Positions 39,149 through 48,704 of a stretch of 64,000 nt of DNA are shown piece after piece. Source of the stretch: a bacterium. Its GTDB lineage: Bacteria > Bacteroidota > Ignavibacteria > Ignavibacteriales > Ignavibacteriaceae. The translations under genes and the position numbers were made by a program. Each line of letters starts with the position of its first letter. Position 1 is the stretch's first letter. A model generated the notes under the pieces. The model saw only the letters and a program-made list of their open reading frames with translations. It searched no databases and had not been told where the DNA came from. The stretch spans positions 1,426,001 through 1,490,000 of the forward strand of contig JADJWC010000001.1 in the NCBI GenBank assembly GCA_016716565.1, written 5' to 3'.

Positions 39149-41656
39149 ATGGATGGAAATTTCTCAGATAGATTGCAGGATGTGATACGATTAAGCCGTG
39201 AAGAAGCTTTAAGGCTAGGTCACGATTATATCGGGACCGAACACCTCCTGCTGGGAATTATCAGGGAAGGACAGGGTGTTGCCGTTAGAATCCTGCGAAA
39301 TCTTGACTGCGATTTGCTAAAATTGAAGAAAGCTATTGAAGATACCGTCAGGACTTCGGGCGGAACTTTGACGATTGGCAACATTCCGTTGACTAAGCAA
39401 GCTGAAAAAGTTTTAAAGATAACTCAAATTGAATCTAAAATTTATAAAGCAGATGTAATTGGTACAGAACATTTACTTCTTTCGCTTCTAAGAGATGAAG
39501 ATAATATCGCAACCCAGATACTTCATCAGTTTAACGTTACGTACGATTCAGCAAGATCAGAATTGAATTCATTGTTGACCAGCAAAGGAAACAGAGATGC
39601 TGGTCCGACTAAAGTTACACCTCCGGATAGAAAAACCGAAAAAACAAAAACTCCTGTGCTTGATAATTTTGGAAGAGACTTAACAAAACTTGCTGTTGAC
39701 GATAAGCTTGACCCGGTTGTTGGAAGAGAAAAAGAAATTGAACGTGTTGCACAGATACTCAGCAGAAGAAAGAAAAATAATCCCGTACTAATTGGTGAAC
39801 CAGGTGTTGGCAAGACAGCAATCGCTGAAGGACTTGCTCTTCGTATAGTCCAAAAGAAAGTTCCGAGAATATTACAGGATAAACGTGTCGTTACTCTTGA
39901 CTTAGCAGGACTCGTTGCCGGTACAAAATACCGCGGTCAGTTTGAAGAAAGAATGAAAGCTTTGATGAACGAACTCGAAAAAGCAAAAGATGTCATTCTT
40001 TTCATTGATGAATTACATACAATAGTTGGTGCTGGCGGTGCTTCAGGTTCACTTGATGCATCGAATATGTTCAAGCCAGCATTATCACGCGGTGATATTC
40101 AGTGCATTGGTGCAACAACACTTGATGAGTATCGCAAACATATTGAAACTGATGGTGCTCTCGACAGACGTTTCCAGAAAGTAATGGTTGATCCGCCATC
40201 TTACGATGAAACAAGACAAATACTTGAGAAAATAAAATTTAAATACGAAGAACATCATCACGTAAAATATTCTGATGCTGCAATTGATTCCGCAGTAAAG
40301 CTTAGCAATAGATATATAACAGATCGTCATTTACCAGACAAAGCGATTGATGTTCTTGATGAAGCGGGCTCAAGAGTGCATATGGGAAATTTCGAAGTTC
40401 CGGAAGAAATTCTTGATCTTGAGGAAGAGATTGAACAGGTTCGCAGAGAAAAAGCTGCTGTTGTTAAAAGACAAGATTATGAAGAAGCAGCGAGACTCAG
40501 AGATAAAGAAAGAAATCTTCAGGCTGATCTTGAATCCACAAAGAGAGAATGGGATGCAAAGACAAGAGATATCGTTCACGATGTAAACGAAGAAGATATT
40601 GCCACAGTCGTTGCAATGATGACAGGCATTCCAGTTAACAGAATTGCACAAACTGAATCCGAGAAACTTTTAAAGATGGATGAAGCTTTAAAACAGTTCA
40701 TCGTTGGTCAGGATGAAGCTATTAAAAAACTTACAAAAGCAATCAGAAGAACTAGAGCAGGATTGAAAAATCCAAATCGTCCGATAGGAAGTTTTATCTT
40801 TTTAGGACCAACAGGTGTTGGAAAAACTGAATTGTGTAAAGCACTCGCAAGATATCTTTTTGATTCTGAAGATTCTCTTGTAAGAATTGATATGAGTGAG
40901 TATATGGAAAAGTTTTCTGTATCACGATTGGTTGGAGCACCTCCGGGATATGTTGGTTATGAAGAAGGCGGACAATTAACAGAAAAAGTTAGAAGAAAAC
41001 CTTATTCAGTTGTGCTGTTTGATGAAATTGAAAAAGCTCATCCGGATATTTTTAGCATTCTGCTTCAAGTACTTGATGATGGAATATTAACTGATAGTCT
41101 TGGACGAAAAGTTGATTTCAGGAATACGATAATCATCATGACTTCCAATGTCGGAACAAGAGATATAAAAGATATCAGCTCGTTTGGATTTGGTGATTCA
41201 AAACCAAAAGATCATTATGATAAGATGAAGGACACAGTTGAAGAAGCAATGAGGAAATTATTCAATCCTGAATTCCTGAACAGGATTGATGATACGATTG
41301 TATTCAGAAATCTTGATAAAGAAGACATAATGCAGATCATCAACATCGAAATAAAAGATCTTTACAAGAATCTTGAAGAGAACAAGATGGATTTAATTCT
41401 CGATCAAACAGCAAAAGAATTTTTAGTCAACAAAGGCTTTGATGAAAAATTTGGTGCAAGACCTTTGAGAAGAGCAATTCAGAAATATGTCGAAGATCCG
41501 CTTGCTGAAGAAATTCTTCGTGGTTCATTTAAGGAAGGAACAAAGATAGTTGCAAAGCACGTTGACGGTGCAGAAGATCTTGTATTTTATGATGAATCAC
41601 TCGAAGTCGCTAAACCTGGTGAAGAAACAAAAGCACCCGGACAGGTGGAAAACTAA
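39149..41656 (+). CDS. clpC: ClpC-type AAA+ protease ATPase
   Basis: 835 residues. Two Clp-N repeats (about 5-145, RLSREEALRLGHDYIGTEHLLLGI and a second IGTEHLLLSLL). AAA+ module 1 with Walker A GEPGVGKT (216-223) and Walker B VILFIDELHT. A middle domain with a UVR-like QDYEEAARLRDKE motif is characteristic of ClpC and short compared with ClpB. AAA+ module 2 has GPTGVGKTE, DEIEKAHPDIF and IIMTSNVG, and the C-terminal D2 region has GARPLRRAIQKYVEDPLAEEIL. ClpC unfolds substrates for ClpP; clpP is not in the window. ATG follows AGAGAGGA. Strong terminator downstream. Confidence 0.95.
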   Translation: MDGNFSDRLQDVIRLSREEALRLGHDYIGTEHLLLGIIREGQGVAVRILRNLDCDLLKLKKAIEDTVRTSGGTLTIGNIPLTKQAEKVLKITQIESKIYKADVIGTEHLLLSLLRDEDNIATQILHQFNVTYDSARSELNSLLTSKGNRDAGPTKVTPPDRKTEKTKTPVLDNFGRDLTKLAVDDKLDPVVGREKEIERVAQILSRRKKNNPVLIGEPGVGKTAIAEGLALRIVQKKVPRILQDKRVVTLDLAGLVAGTKYRGQFEERMKALMNELEKAKDVILFIDELHTIVGAGGASGSLDASNMFKPALSRGDIQCIGATTLDEYRKHIETDGALDRRFQKVMVDPPSYDETRQILEKIKFKYEEHHHVKYSDAAIDSAVKLSNRYITDRHLPDKAIDVLDEAGSRVHMGNFEVPEEILDLEEEIEQVRREKAAVVKRQDYEEAARLRDKERNLQADLESTKREWDAKTRDIVHDVNEEDIATVVAMMTGIPVNRIAQTESEKLLKMDEALKQFIVGQDEAIKKLTKAIRRTRAGLKNPNRPIGSFIFLGPTGVGKTELCKALARYLFDSEDSLVRIDMSEYMEKFSVSRLVGAPPGYVGYEEGGQLTEKVRRKPYSVVLFDEIEKAHPDIFSILLQVLDDGILTDSLGRKVDFRNTIIIMTSNVGTRDIKDISSFGFGDSKPKDHYDKMKDTVEEAMRKLFNPEFLNRIDDTIVFRNLDKEDIMQIINIEIKDLYKNLEENKMDLILDQTAKEFLVNKGFDEKFGARPLRRAIQKYVEDPLAEEILRGSFKEGTKIVAKHVDGAEDLVFYDESLEVAKPGEETKAPGQVEN

Positions 41657-41687
41657 AATCTAAATTCTGGAATAAAATAATTTTCGA

Positions 41688-41715
41688 AAAGCGTATCTAA
41701 TTGATGCGCTTTTTT
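41688..41715 (+). terminator. Rho-independent terminator of clpC
   Basis: AAAGCGTATC (41688-41697), TAATT loop, GATGCGCTTT (41703-41712) with one G-U pair, then more T. Confidence 0.85.
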
Positions 41716-41781
41716 GTTTTAAATATTCCCCTCGCCTTTCTCAAAATAATTTCATAACTTGCAAAAAAAAAGGGAAACATT

Positions 41782-43668
41782 ATGCAACCGAAAAAATGTT
41801 CTCTTAACAAAGCTACGTTCAGAAGCACCACTCTCCACCAATGCCACACTTTGTCCCTTATGCTTTTTACTTTGTCCTTTTATTTTGTATCCTTTGCCGA
41901 AGGAAGCGCAACAGTCCGTTACGTCTCACACACCGGCAGCAGCATACCACCATACACGAGTTGGGAAACAGCAGCCGACAGCATACAGAAATGTATTAAC
42001 ATCTCAGTGTTTGGAGATACTATTTATGTAGCGAACGGAACTTACGAGGAGAAGATAATTATGATACGGGGTTTATCGTTGATAGGTTCAGGTATGGATA
42101 GTTGTGTAATTGATACAAGAAATATAGTAACAACAAGTTTTCACGCAGTTGAAGTTGTAGACAGTTGCTTATTTAAGGGATTCCACGTAATAGTATCGTA
42201 TAACACAGATATGGGAGACGGAATCGCAGGAGGAGGAAATAGTCTGATAACAATGAATAAAGCATCAAATGCTCTTAATGGTATTCTTGTTGGATCGAGC
42301 CCAATGGTGTATAAGAATATAACCATTAATAACATTGTTGGTATATCTGCGATAAGTTCAAGTTCAATAGTAAGAAAAAATGTTGTTTACACAAATGATC
42401 CCATTTGTGATGGAATACAAATCTCAGCATTCACAAACACGACACCGCTCATAGATTCAAATTATATTGAAACTACAGAGGGTGGCAGGGGAATAGCAAA
42501 GTCAATCGGGTCGAATCCAACAATAAAGAATAATACAATAAAACTACGCGGAGGTTCAGGTATTACTTTAAGTCTTTCAGATTCAGCAAAAGTATTTAAT
42601 AATTTAATTATATCCGAGTATGCTTCAGATGGAATTAGAGTGGGTGGGACACAATATGTTAAGATATATAGCAATTATCTAACCGGGTTCTATTACTATG
42701 ATGTATTAGGAGTGGGCTCTTACGATGATGTAAAAAACAATGTTGTCGTAAATGCAGAAGGAGATATTAGTCTATGCTATGGATGCAGCGAAATGATATT
42801 CCAGTACAATAATATCTGGAATAGTGAAATAACCTATATACATTTCACGCCAGACAGCACAAACCTGACAGTAGATCCAATGGTATTAAATAACAACGCA
42901 ACACAGGGAGATTTAGATTTTCATCTTCAAGCATATTCACCAATGATAGATGCAGGAGACCCAACTATTTTTGACAGAGACGGAAGCAGAAGTGATATTG
43001 GACTTTATGGAGGACCATACGGAGAAAGCTATACCTACCAGGATCTTGCCCCCAAACCACCAAGAGGTCTTTTAGCAGAGGTAGCAGACAGTATAATAAC
43101 ATTAACGTGGAAAAGAAACACAGAAGCAGACTTTAGTTATTATAATCTATACAGGGATACAACAAGTAACTTCCAGATAGATTCAACAAAGCTTGTAAGT
43201 GTATTAACGGATACAATCTACCAGCAGACAATACCGGTGGGAGTAGAAAGTCTATATTACAAGCTAACGGGAGTAGATAACCAGGGAAACGTTTCAAATC
43301 CTTCAGAGGAAGTAGCAATAATAATTGTGTCAATAGAGAATAAATGGGAACCGGTAAACAATTTCATACTTTATCAGAATTATCCAAACCCATTCAATCC
43401 AACGACGAGAATAGGATACAAGCTAAAGGAGAGAGGATACGTAAAGTTATATGTATATGATGTAAAAGGAGAGTTAGTATCGGTGTTGGTTAATGAAGTT
43501 CAGGAAGCTGGGTATTACGAAGTAGAATTCAACGGAGATGGAAAGACAGAATTGATAAAAGTGAAGAATCCATTTGTGAGCGGAGTATATTTATGCCAGA
43601 TAATAATTCAGAGTGAAAAGGGAATACCTGTTTTCAGTAATATTAAGAAGATGATATTGTTGAAATAA
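41782..43668 (+). CDS. T9SS-exported beta-helix protein with fibronectin-type domain
   Basis: 628 residues. The signal region is long (MQPKKCSLNKATF, then LSLMLFTLSFYFVSFAEGSA, cleavage near 42). About 45-410 is a parallel beta-helix beginning TSWETAADSIQKCI and GDTIYVANGTYEEKI, with NNTIK/NNLI turns, closing with the DIGLYGGPYG form of the helix cap. About 425-525 is a fibronectin III-like domain (PKPPRGLLAEVADSIITLTW...YYNLYRDTTSNF). The T9SS tail (YQNYPNPFNPTTR to KKMILLK) has an extra loop (DGKTELIKVKNPF). It is not a close relative of the 4560-14052 helix proteins: the repeat and cap sequences differ, and codons lean more to ATA, AGA and GGA. Ligand unknown. Confidence 0.87.
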   Translation: MQPKKCSLNKATFRSTTLHQCHTLSLMLFTLSFYFVSFAEGSATVRYVSHTGSSIPPYTSWETAADSIQKCINISVFGDTIYVANGTYEEKIIMIRGLSLIGSGMDSCVIDTRNIVTTSFHAVEVVDSCLFKGFHVIVSYNTDMGDGIAGGGNSLITMNKASNALNGILVGSSPMVYKNITINNIVGISAISSSSIVRKNVVYTNDPICDGIQISAFTNTTPLIDSNYIETTEGGRGIAKSIGSNPTIKNNTIKLRGGSGITLSLSDSAKVFNNLIISEYASDGIRVGGTQYVKIYSNYLTGFYYYDVLGVGSYDDVKNNVVVNAEGDISLCYGCSEMIFQYNNIWNSEITYIHFTPDSTNLTVDPMVLNNNATQGDLDFHLQAYSPMIDAGDPTIFDRDGSRSDIGLYGGPYGESYTYQDLAPKPPRGLLAEVADSIITLTWKRNTEADFSYYNLYRDTTSNFQIDSTKLVSVLTDTIYQQTIPVGVESLYYKLTGVDNQGNVSNPSEEVAIIIVSIENKWEPVNNFILYQNYPNPFNPTTRIGYKLKERGYVKLYVYDVKGELVSVLVNEVQEAGYYEVEFNGDGKTELIKVKNPFVSGVYLCQIIIQSEKGIPVFSNIKKMILLK

Positions 43669-43695
43669 GCGTTTAACATTGTTAATTTGATTTAT

Positions 43696-43726
43696 ATCCC
43701 GACTAATCTTAATCGGGATTTTTTTA
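43696..43726 (+). terminator. Rho-independent terminator
   Basis: ATCCCGA (43696-43702), 10-base loop, TCGGGAT (43713-43719), then a T-run. It ends the beta-helix gene. Confidence 0.85.
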
Positions 43727-43759
43727 TTTTTAACTATCATCAATTAAAATTAAAAAGCT

Positions 43760-44041
43760 ATGTCACTATTATCACCAGTTGAAATAATAAAAAACCTTTC
43801 TTCCTTATCAGATTGGATGCAGGAAGAAAAACAAATTGCAAAGCAATTCCAGTTCAAAGATTTTGCTGAGGCACTTACATTTGTAAATAAAGTCGGTTCT
43901 GAAGCAGAAAAGATGGATCATCATCCGGATATTTTTATTCATTCCTGGAATAAAGTTAAAATTACAATCTCAACTCACAGTGAAGGCGGAATTACAAAAA
44001 AAGATTTTCAACTTGCGGAAAAAATTGAAGGACTTAAATAA
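43760..44041 (+). CDS. Pterin-4a-carbinolamine dehydratase (PCD/DCoH family)
   Basis: 93 residues, typical length. The family signature is present as EAEKMDHHPDIF..SWNKVKITISTH, with His54, His55 and His61 in the catalytic positions. It dehydrates 4a-hydroxytetrahydrobiopterin to recycle the cofactor of aromatic amino-acid hydroxylases, or a related molybdopterin or folate-type pterin; no hydroxylase lies nearby, so the physiological role is open. ATG 43760 has no strong ribosome site. The following pyrE starts 2 bp after its stop, so the two are co-transcribed. Confidence 0.9.
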   Translation: MSLLSPVEIIKNLSSLSDWMQEEKQIAKQFQFKDFAEALTFVNKVGSEAEKMDHHPDIFIHSWNKVKITISTHSEGGITKKDFQLAEKIEGLK

Positions 44042-44043
44042 TT

Positions 44044-44619
44044 ATGACAGAATCAGATATTCTAAACATATTCAAATCAACCGGCGCATTACTTACCGGA
44101 CACTTTCTTCTAACATCAGGAAGACACAGCGACAGATATTTTCAATGTGCAAAAGTTCTTCAATATCCTCAACACACAGAAACTCTTTGCAAAATGATTT
44201 CTGACAATTTCAGAAAATTTGAGATTGATACAGTTATCGCTCCGGCAATGGGAGGACTTGTTGTTGGTCAGGAAGTTGCTCGTCAGTTAAATAAACGATT
44301 CATCTTTGCAGAAAGAGAAGACAAAAAACTTTCCATCAGGAGAGGATTCACGCTCGATGAAAATGAAAAAGTTTTAGTTTGTGAAGATGTTGTTACAACC
44401 GGCGGTTCAGTGTTTGAAGTAATTGACATAGTTAAAAGTAACAATGCACACATTGCTGGTGTTGGTTTCATCGTTGACAGAAGTAATGGCAAAGTAAGTT
44501 TTGGTTACCCGCAATTCAGTACTCTGAAGATGGAAGTGGTTTCTTATTTGCCTGATGAATGTCCTCTTTGCAGAGAAGATATTGAACTTGTAAAACCGGG
44601 TTCTCGGAAAGTGAAATAA
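44044..44619 (+). CDS. pyrE: Orotate phosphoribosyltransferase
   Basis: 191 residues. Type I phosphoribosyltransferase fold with the PRPP-binding motif VLVCEDVVTTGGS (110-122), LTSGRHSDRYFQCA near the N-terminus and the flexible catalytic loop REDKKLSIRRGF (91-102). It converts orotate and PRPP to OMP in pyrimidine synthesis. The C-terminal CPLCRED contains a Cys pair seen in some PyrE proteins. No other pyr genes are adjacent. Confidence 0.93.
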   Translation: MTESDILNIFKSTGALLTGHFLLTSGRHSDRYFQCAKVLQYPQHTETLCKMISDNFRKFEIDTVIAPAMGGLVVGQEVARQLNKRFIFAEREDKKLSIRRGFTLDENEKVLVCEDVVTTGGSVFEVIDIVKSNNAHIAGVGFIVDRSNGKVSFGYPQFSTLKMEVVSYLPDECPLCREDIELVKPGSRKVK

Positions 44620-44639
44620 TTATAAAAACTTCTGACTTC

Positions 44640-44707
44640 GATATTCCTTGTTCATTATTCGATATTCTGTTTGAATAATGAACATCAAAAAAGGAATGTT
44701 GAATATC
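44640..44707. repeat. Long intergenic inverted repeat (GATATTC type)
   Basis: The core TGTTCATTATTC (44649-44660) pairs perfectly with GAATAATGAACA (44673-44684). The outer GATATTCCTT pairs partly with AAGGAATGTTGAATATC. It sits between pyrE and the M64 peptidase gene and may act as a transcript end or be a small mobile repeat. Confidence 0.6.
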
Positions 44708-44804
44708 AAAGAGTTCGTAATGCTGACCCAATTTATCTTTATCACTTCATCTAAAACTCCTATCTTTGTAATATAATTTTTCATCCGATATTCAAGGAGC
44801 GCTA

Positions 44805-46073
44805 ATGAAGCTTTTTCTCTCTTTTCTTCTTCTAATTACCGTAACTTATTCACAGGTAAACTTTGAAGATTACTTCGAGGATAAAACCCTTCGCTTTGAT
44901 TACTTCCACACAGGAAATAAAGACAACGATTCCTATTCCTTCGATGAATTAATTGAGGAACCATATTGGGGCGGATCAAAAGTAAATCTAATTGATAAAT
45001 TCAATTACGGCAAGTATCGTTTTGAAGTCTACGATGAAGCATCGAACTCTTTAATCTATTCAAGAGGATATTCAACACTTTTCAGTGAGTGGCAAACTAC
45101 TGAAGAAGCAAAACAGACATACAAAACTTTTAGTGAGACAGTTACATTTCCATTTCCCCAAAATCCTGTCGTTATAAAATTTTATGCTCATAACCGAAAA
45201 AATGAATTGATAAAAAAGTTTGAGTACAGAATTGATCCAGAAAACTATTTTATAAAACCTGAGAGAGTTAATGAATTCAAAAATTTTGAAGTCGTAAATT
45301 CAGGCGATCCTGCAGTTAAAGTAGATATAGTAATTGTTCCTGAGGGCTATACGATTGATGAAATGGATAAATTCAAAAAAGACTGTGAAAGATTTGCTAC
45401 TTATCTCTTCAACTCTTCACCGTTTAAAGAAAATAAAGATAAATTCAACATCTGGGGAATCGAAGCTCCTTCATTCGAATCAGGAACAGATATTCCAAAG
45501 GAAGATATCTGGAAAAAGACACTTGTCAATTCCACATTTTATACGTTTGATCTTGAGCGTTACTTAATGACAGCAGATAATAAATCATTGCGCAATGTTG
45601 CATCAAACGCTCCGTACGATCAGATTTATATTTTAGCCAACTCTGATAAATATGGTGGTGGTGCTATTTACAATCATTACTCAATGTCGGTTACAAATAA
45701 TAAATATTTTGAATTTATTGTAACTCACGAATTTGGTCATGGTTTTGCTTCGTTGGCTGATGAGTACTATACATCGGATGTTGCTTACCAGGATTTTTAT
45801 CCGCTTGATGTTGAACCAACCGATCCAAATCTTACCACACTTGTTGATTTTGATTCAAAGTGGAAAGATCTTGTCGAAGAAGGAACACCAATACCAACAC
45901 CTGATACAGATGAGTTTAAAGATAAAGTTGGTGCTTTTGAAGGCGGTGGTTATATGGAAAAAGGAATATACAGACCGGTGTACGATTGTTCTATGAAATC
46001 AATCAAAGTAGATGGTTTCTGTCCGGTCTGTAAAAGAGCAATTCAGCAAATGATAGATTTTTATTCGGAATAA
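44805..46073 (+). CDS. Secreted M64-family zinc metallopeptidase
   Basis: 422 residues. Signal peptide 1-16 (TVTYSQ). About 17-150 is the M64 N-terminal beta domain (FEDKTLRFDYFHTGN). About 170-420 is the catalytic domain with VDIVIVPEGYT and the zinc motif HEFGH (308-312) in VTHEFGHGFASLADEYY. The conserved YDCSMKS..DGFCPVCKRAI end is typical of the family. M64 includes the IgA-cleaving peptidase of gut bacteria; most family members, like this one, have unknown substrates. No T9SS tail, so probably periplasmic or exported by another route. ATG follows AAGGAG. Confidence 0.92.
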   Translation: MKLFLSFLLLITVTYSQVNFEDYFEDKTLRFDYFHTGNKDNDSYSFDELIEEPYWGGSKVNLIDKFNYGKYRFEVYDEASNSLIYSRGYSTLFSEWQTTEEAKQTYKTFSETVTFPFPQNPVVIKFYAHNRKNELIKKFEYRIDPENYFIKPERVNEFKNFEVVNSGDPAVKVDIVIVPEGYTIDEMDKFKKDCERFATYLFNSSPFKENKDKFNIWGIEAPSFESGTDIPKEDIWKKTLVNSTFYTFDLERYLMTADNKSLRNVASNAPYDQIYILANSDKYGGGAIYNHYSMSVTNNKYFEFIVTHEFGHGFASLADEYYTSDVAYQDFYPLDVEPTDPNLTTLVDFDSKWKDLVEEGTPIPTPDTDEFKDKVGAFEGGGYMEKGIYRPVYDCSMKSIKVDGFCPVCKRAIQQMIDFYSE

Positions 46074-46076
46074 AGT

Positions 46077-47315
46077 ATGGCGATAGATCAAAAGAAATTA
46101 CACAGACTGGTTGAATCGATCGCTTCAGGCAAGTATAAATCTGAAGAAGAGATGCTCATTACAACATTGAATGAGATTGTCGGCAATGAAGCAATTGATG
46201 TAACAGGCGGAAGATTGTGGAAGCTAAACATAAAAACAGAATCGTATCACCTGTTATATCAAACAGGAAAAATTGAAAAGATCGATCCGAAATTTCAAAT
46301 TGACATTCATAGGTATCCAATCCTCGAGTTAATCGCTAAACAGCGCACGATAGTCGGGAATGAAACAATCAGCACTTTGCGGAAGAAAGGAATATTTAAA
46401 TATTCTGCATCGGGTGTTGGCGGACGAAAGAAAATAAAAGATAAATTATTTTACGAATATCTCCTCGCAATGAATAGCGAGAAGTTAAACGAAGACTTCA
46501 GATTAAATCTGAATATTATTTCCACTACGTTAACAGCACAGATCAAACAGAGAAGAACATCGGACAGTGTCTATCATCTAAAGGCTGATATTGACAAAGC
46601 CCGTCAGTTGCAAAAAAGCATTTTACCTGAGCACGAATTTAAATTTCACGATTATGATCTGTATGGAATAACTAATCCTGCTGAAATTGTAAGCGGAGAT
46701 TTTTTTGATTACCTGCAGCATGGTGCCGAGAGTGAAAGACTTGGAATTGCGATTGGTGATGCAGCCAGCAAAGGTGTCGGTGCTGCAGCCGAAGCAATGT
46801 ACATTTCCGGTGCATTAAGAATGGCAAGCGGATTCGAATTAAAAATTGCCGCATTGATGAGAAGAATGAATCAGCTTGTTAATCTGATTTTTGAAGATGA
46901 TAAATTCACTTCTTTATTCTATGGAGAGCTTACGACACATCGCGGTGGTTTATTTTTATATGCAAATGCAGGACATAATCCCCCGATATTTTATAAATCT
47001 AAAACGGAAGAAGCGGAATATCTTGAACCGACCGGTCCTGTGCTTGGTCCTGCACCTGATGCAAAGTACCATGTAGATAGTATCAATTTTTCAAAAGGCG
47101 ATATCCTCCTGCTTTATTCTGATGGAATTACTGAAACTGCAAATGAAAATTTTGAAGCCTTCGGTGATGATGAACTGGTAAGCAAACTAATATCTCTATC
47201 GAAGCTTGGCGCAAAAGAAATCGCACTGGGCATTTTAGATGAAGTAGTGAAGCATTCCAAAAATGGAAAATATTCAGATGACATGACTTTAGTCGTCATA
47301 AAAAAAATAAAATAA
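46077..47315 (+). CDS. SpoIIE/RsbU-type PP2C serine phosphatase with GAF-like sensor domain
   Basis: 412 residues, cytoplasmic. About 1-170 is an uncharacterised sensory domain with GAF-like pattern. A coiled linker (KADIDKARQLQKSILPEHEF) leads to the phosphatase (about 205-412) with the metal-binding motifs SGDFFDY, GDAASKGVGAA, NAGHNPP, YSDGITE and DDMTLVVI. Such proteins dephosphorylate anti-sigma-factor antagonists in partner-switching pathways; no antagonist or kinase gene is adjacent. It starts 3 bp after the M64 gene. Confidence 0.92.
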   Translation: MAIDQKKLHRLVESIASGKYKSEEEMLITTLNEIVGNEAIDVTGGRLWKLNIKTESYHLLYQTGKIEKIDPKFQIDIHRYPILELIAKQRTIVGNETISTLRKKGIFKYSASGVGGRKKIKDKLFYEYLLAMNSEKLNEDFRLNLNIISTTLTAQIKQRRTSDSVYHLKADIDKARQLQKSILPEHEFKFHDYDLYGITNPAEIVSGDFFDYLQHGAESERLGIAIGDAASKGVGAAAEAMYISGALRMASGFELKIAALMRRMNQLVNLIFEDDKFTSLFYGELTTHRGGLFLYANAGHNPPIFYKSKTEEAEYLEPTGPVLGPAPDAKYHVDSINFSKGDILLLYSDGITETANENFEAFGDDELVSKLISLSKLGAKEIALGILDEVVKHSKNGKYSDDMTLVVIKKIK

Positions 47316-47339
47316 AAATTTATTTTGAGCAGGGAAAAA

Positions 47340-48704
47340 ATGATAACGTCAATCAATCCGGCAAACCTTCAGGTTGTAAAAGCTTATACTCAAATGACTT
47401 CCTCAGAAGTAAAAAAAATTATTGATTTAACTGATGCAGCATTCGAAAAATGGAAAGAGACATCCTTCGATCAAAGATCAAGATTACTGATGAATGCTTC
47501 TCAGGTTCTCAAAAAGAAACGAGAAGAGTACTCCCGATTGATGACGATTGAGATGGGAAAACCAATCGCACAATCACGTGCTGAAGTTGATAAATGTGCC
47601 TGGGTTTGCGAATACTATGCTGATAATGCCGAAAAGTTTCTTACTGATGAAATTATTTCTACCGATGCTTCAAAAAGTTTTGTCACATTTCAACCATCAG
47701 GAATTGTATTAGCTGTGATGCCGTGGAATTTTCCTTTCTGGCAGGTATTCAGATTCGCTGCGCCGGGATTGATGGCTGGAAATGCAGGAATACTGAAGCA
47801 CGCTTCAAATGTTTCAGGATGTGCACTTGCAATTGAGGAAGTTTTCCGCGAAGCAGGTTTCCCTGAAAATCTTTTCAGGACAATACTGGTTCCTTCGTCA
47901 GAGATGGAAGAAGTTATTAAAAATGAAAAGATTAGAGCAGTAACGTTGACCGGAAGTGTTCCCGCTGGAAAATCTGTTGCAAAAACGGCCGGATCTGTTT
48001 TAAAGAAAACAGTAATGGAATTAGGTGGAAGCGATCCTTATGTTATTCTTGAAAATGCTGATCTGGAATTAGCTGCTGAGACTTGCGTTACCGGAAGATT
48101 AATTAATGGCGGACAAAGTTGTATTGCCGCAAAAAGATTTATTGTCGTTGATAAAGTCTATAATGAATTTGAAAAACTTTTTGTTGAAAAGATGAAGTCA
48201 AAAAAAATGGGCGATCCGTTTGATGAAACAAATCATTTGGGACCACAGGCAAGCGTTTTATTGCGAGATGAACTTCATCAGCAAGTTTTAAGAAGTATTG
48301 AGCTTGGCGCAAAACTCTTACTTGGTGGAAAAATTCCCGGAGCGGAAGGTGCCTGGTATCCGCCGACTGTACTTTCAAACGTTAAAAAAGGTATGCCTGC
48401 TTATGATGAAGAATTATTCGGTCCGGTAGCGGCTTTGATTAAGGCAAAGGATGAAGCAGAGGCTATTCGAATAGCAAACGATTCAATTTTTGGTCTCGGT
48501 TCTGCTATCTTTACACGTGATATCAAAAGGGGAGAGATGATTGCAAAAGAAAAATTGCAGGCTGGCTGCTGTTTTGTAAATGCTTTTGTAAAGTCAGATC
48601 CAAGATTACCATTTGGCGGAATCAAAGAATCAGGTTACGGAAGGGAACTGTCATCTTTTGGAATCAGAGAATTTGTAAACATCAAAACTGTTTATGTCAA
48701 ATAA
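47340..48704 (+). CDS. Aldehyde dehydrogenase family protein, succinate-semialdehyde dehydrogenase-like
   Basis: I take ATG 47340; an in-frame TTG at 47325 would add five residues. 454 residues, the short SSADH subgroup. PWNFPFWQV (cofactor-side loop), FTGS-type VTLTGSVPAGK, general base Glu227 in MELGGSDPY, nucleophile Cys261 in NGGQSCIAAKRF, and PFGGIKESGYGRE near the C-terminus are present. It oxidises an aldehyde such as succinate semialdehyde to the acid with NAD(P). Substrate assignment rests on overall similarity only. Last gene of the run from 44805; converges with the kinase gene. Confidence 0.88.
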   Translation: MITSINPANLQVVKAYTQMTSSEVKKIIDLTDAAFEKWKETSFDQRSRLLMNASQVLKKKREEYSRLMTIEMGKPIAQSRAEVDKCAWVCEYYADNAEKFLTDEIISTDASKSFVTFQPSGIVLAVMPWNFPFWQVFRFAAPGLMAGNAGILKHASNVSGCALAIEEVFREAGFPENLFRTILVPSSEMEEVIKNEKIRAVTLTGSVPAGKSVAKTAGSVLKKTVMELGGSDPYVILENADLELAAETCVTGRLINGGQSCIAAKRFIVVDKVYNEFEKLFVEKMKSKKMGDPFDETNHLGPQASVLLRDELHQQVLRSIELGAKLLLGGKIPGAEGAWYPPTVLSNVKKGMPAYDEELFGPVAALIKAKDEAEAIRIANDSIFGLGSAIFTRDIKRGEMIAKEKLQAGCCFVNAFVKSDPRLPFGGIKESGYGRELSSFGIREFVNIKTVYVK

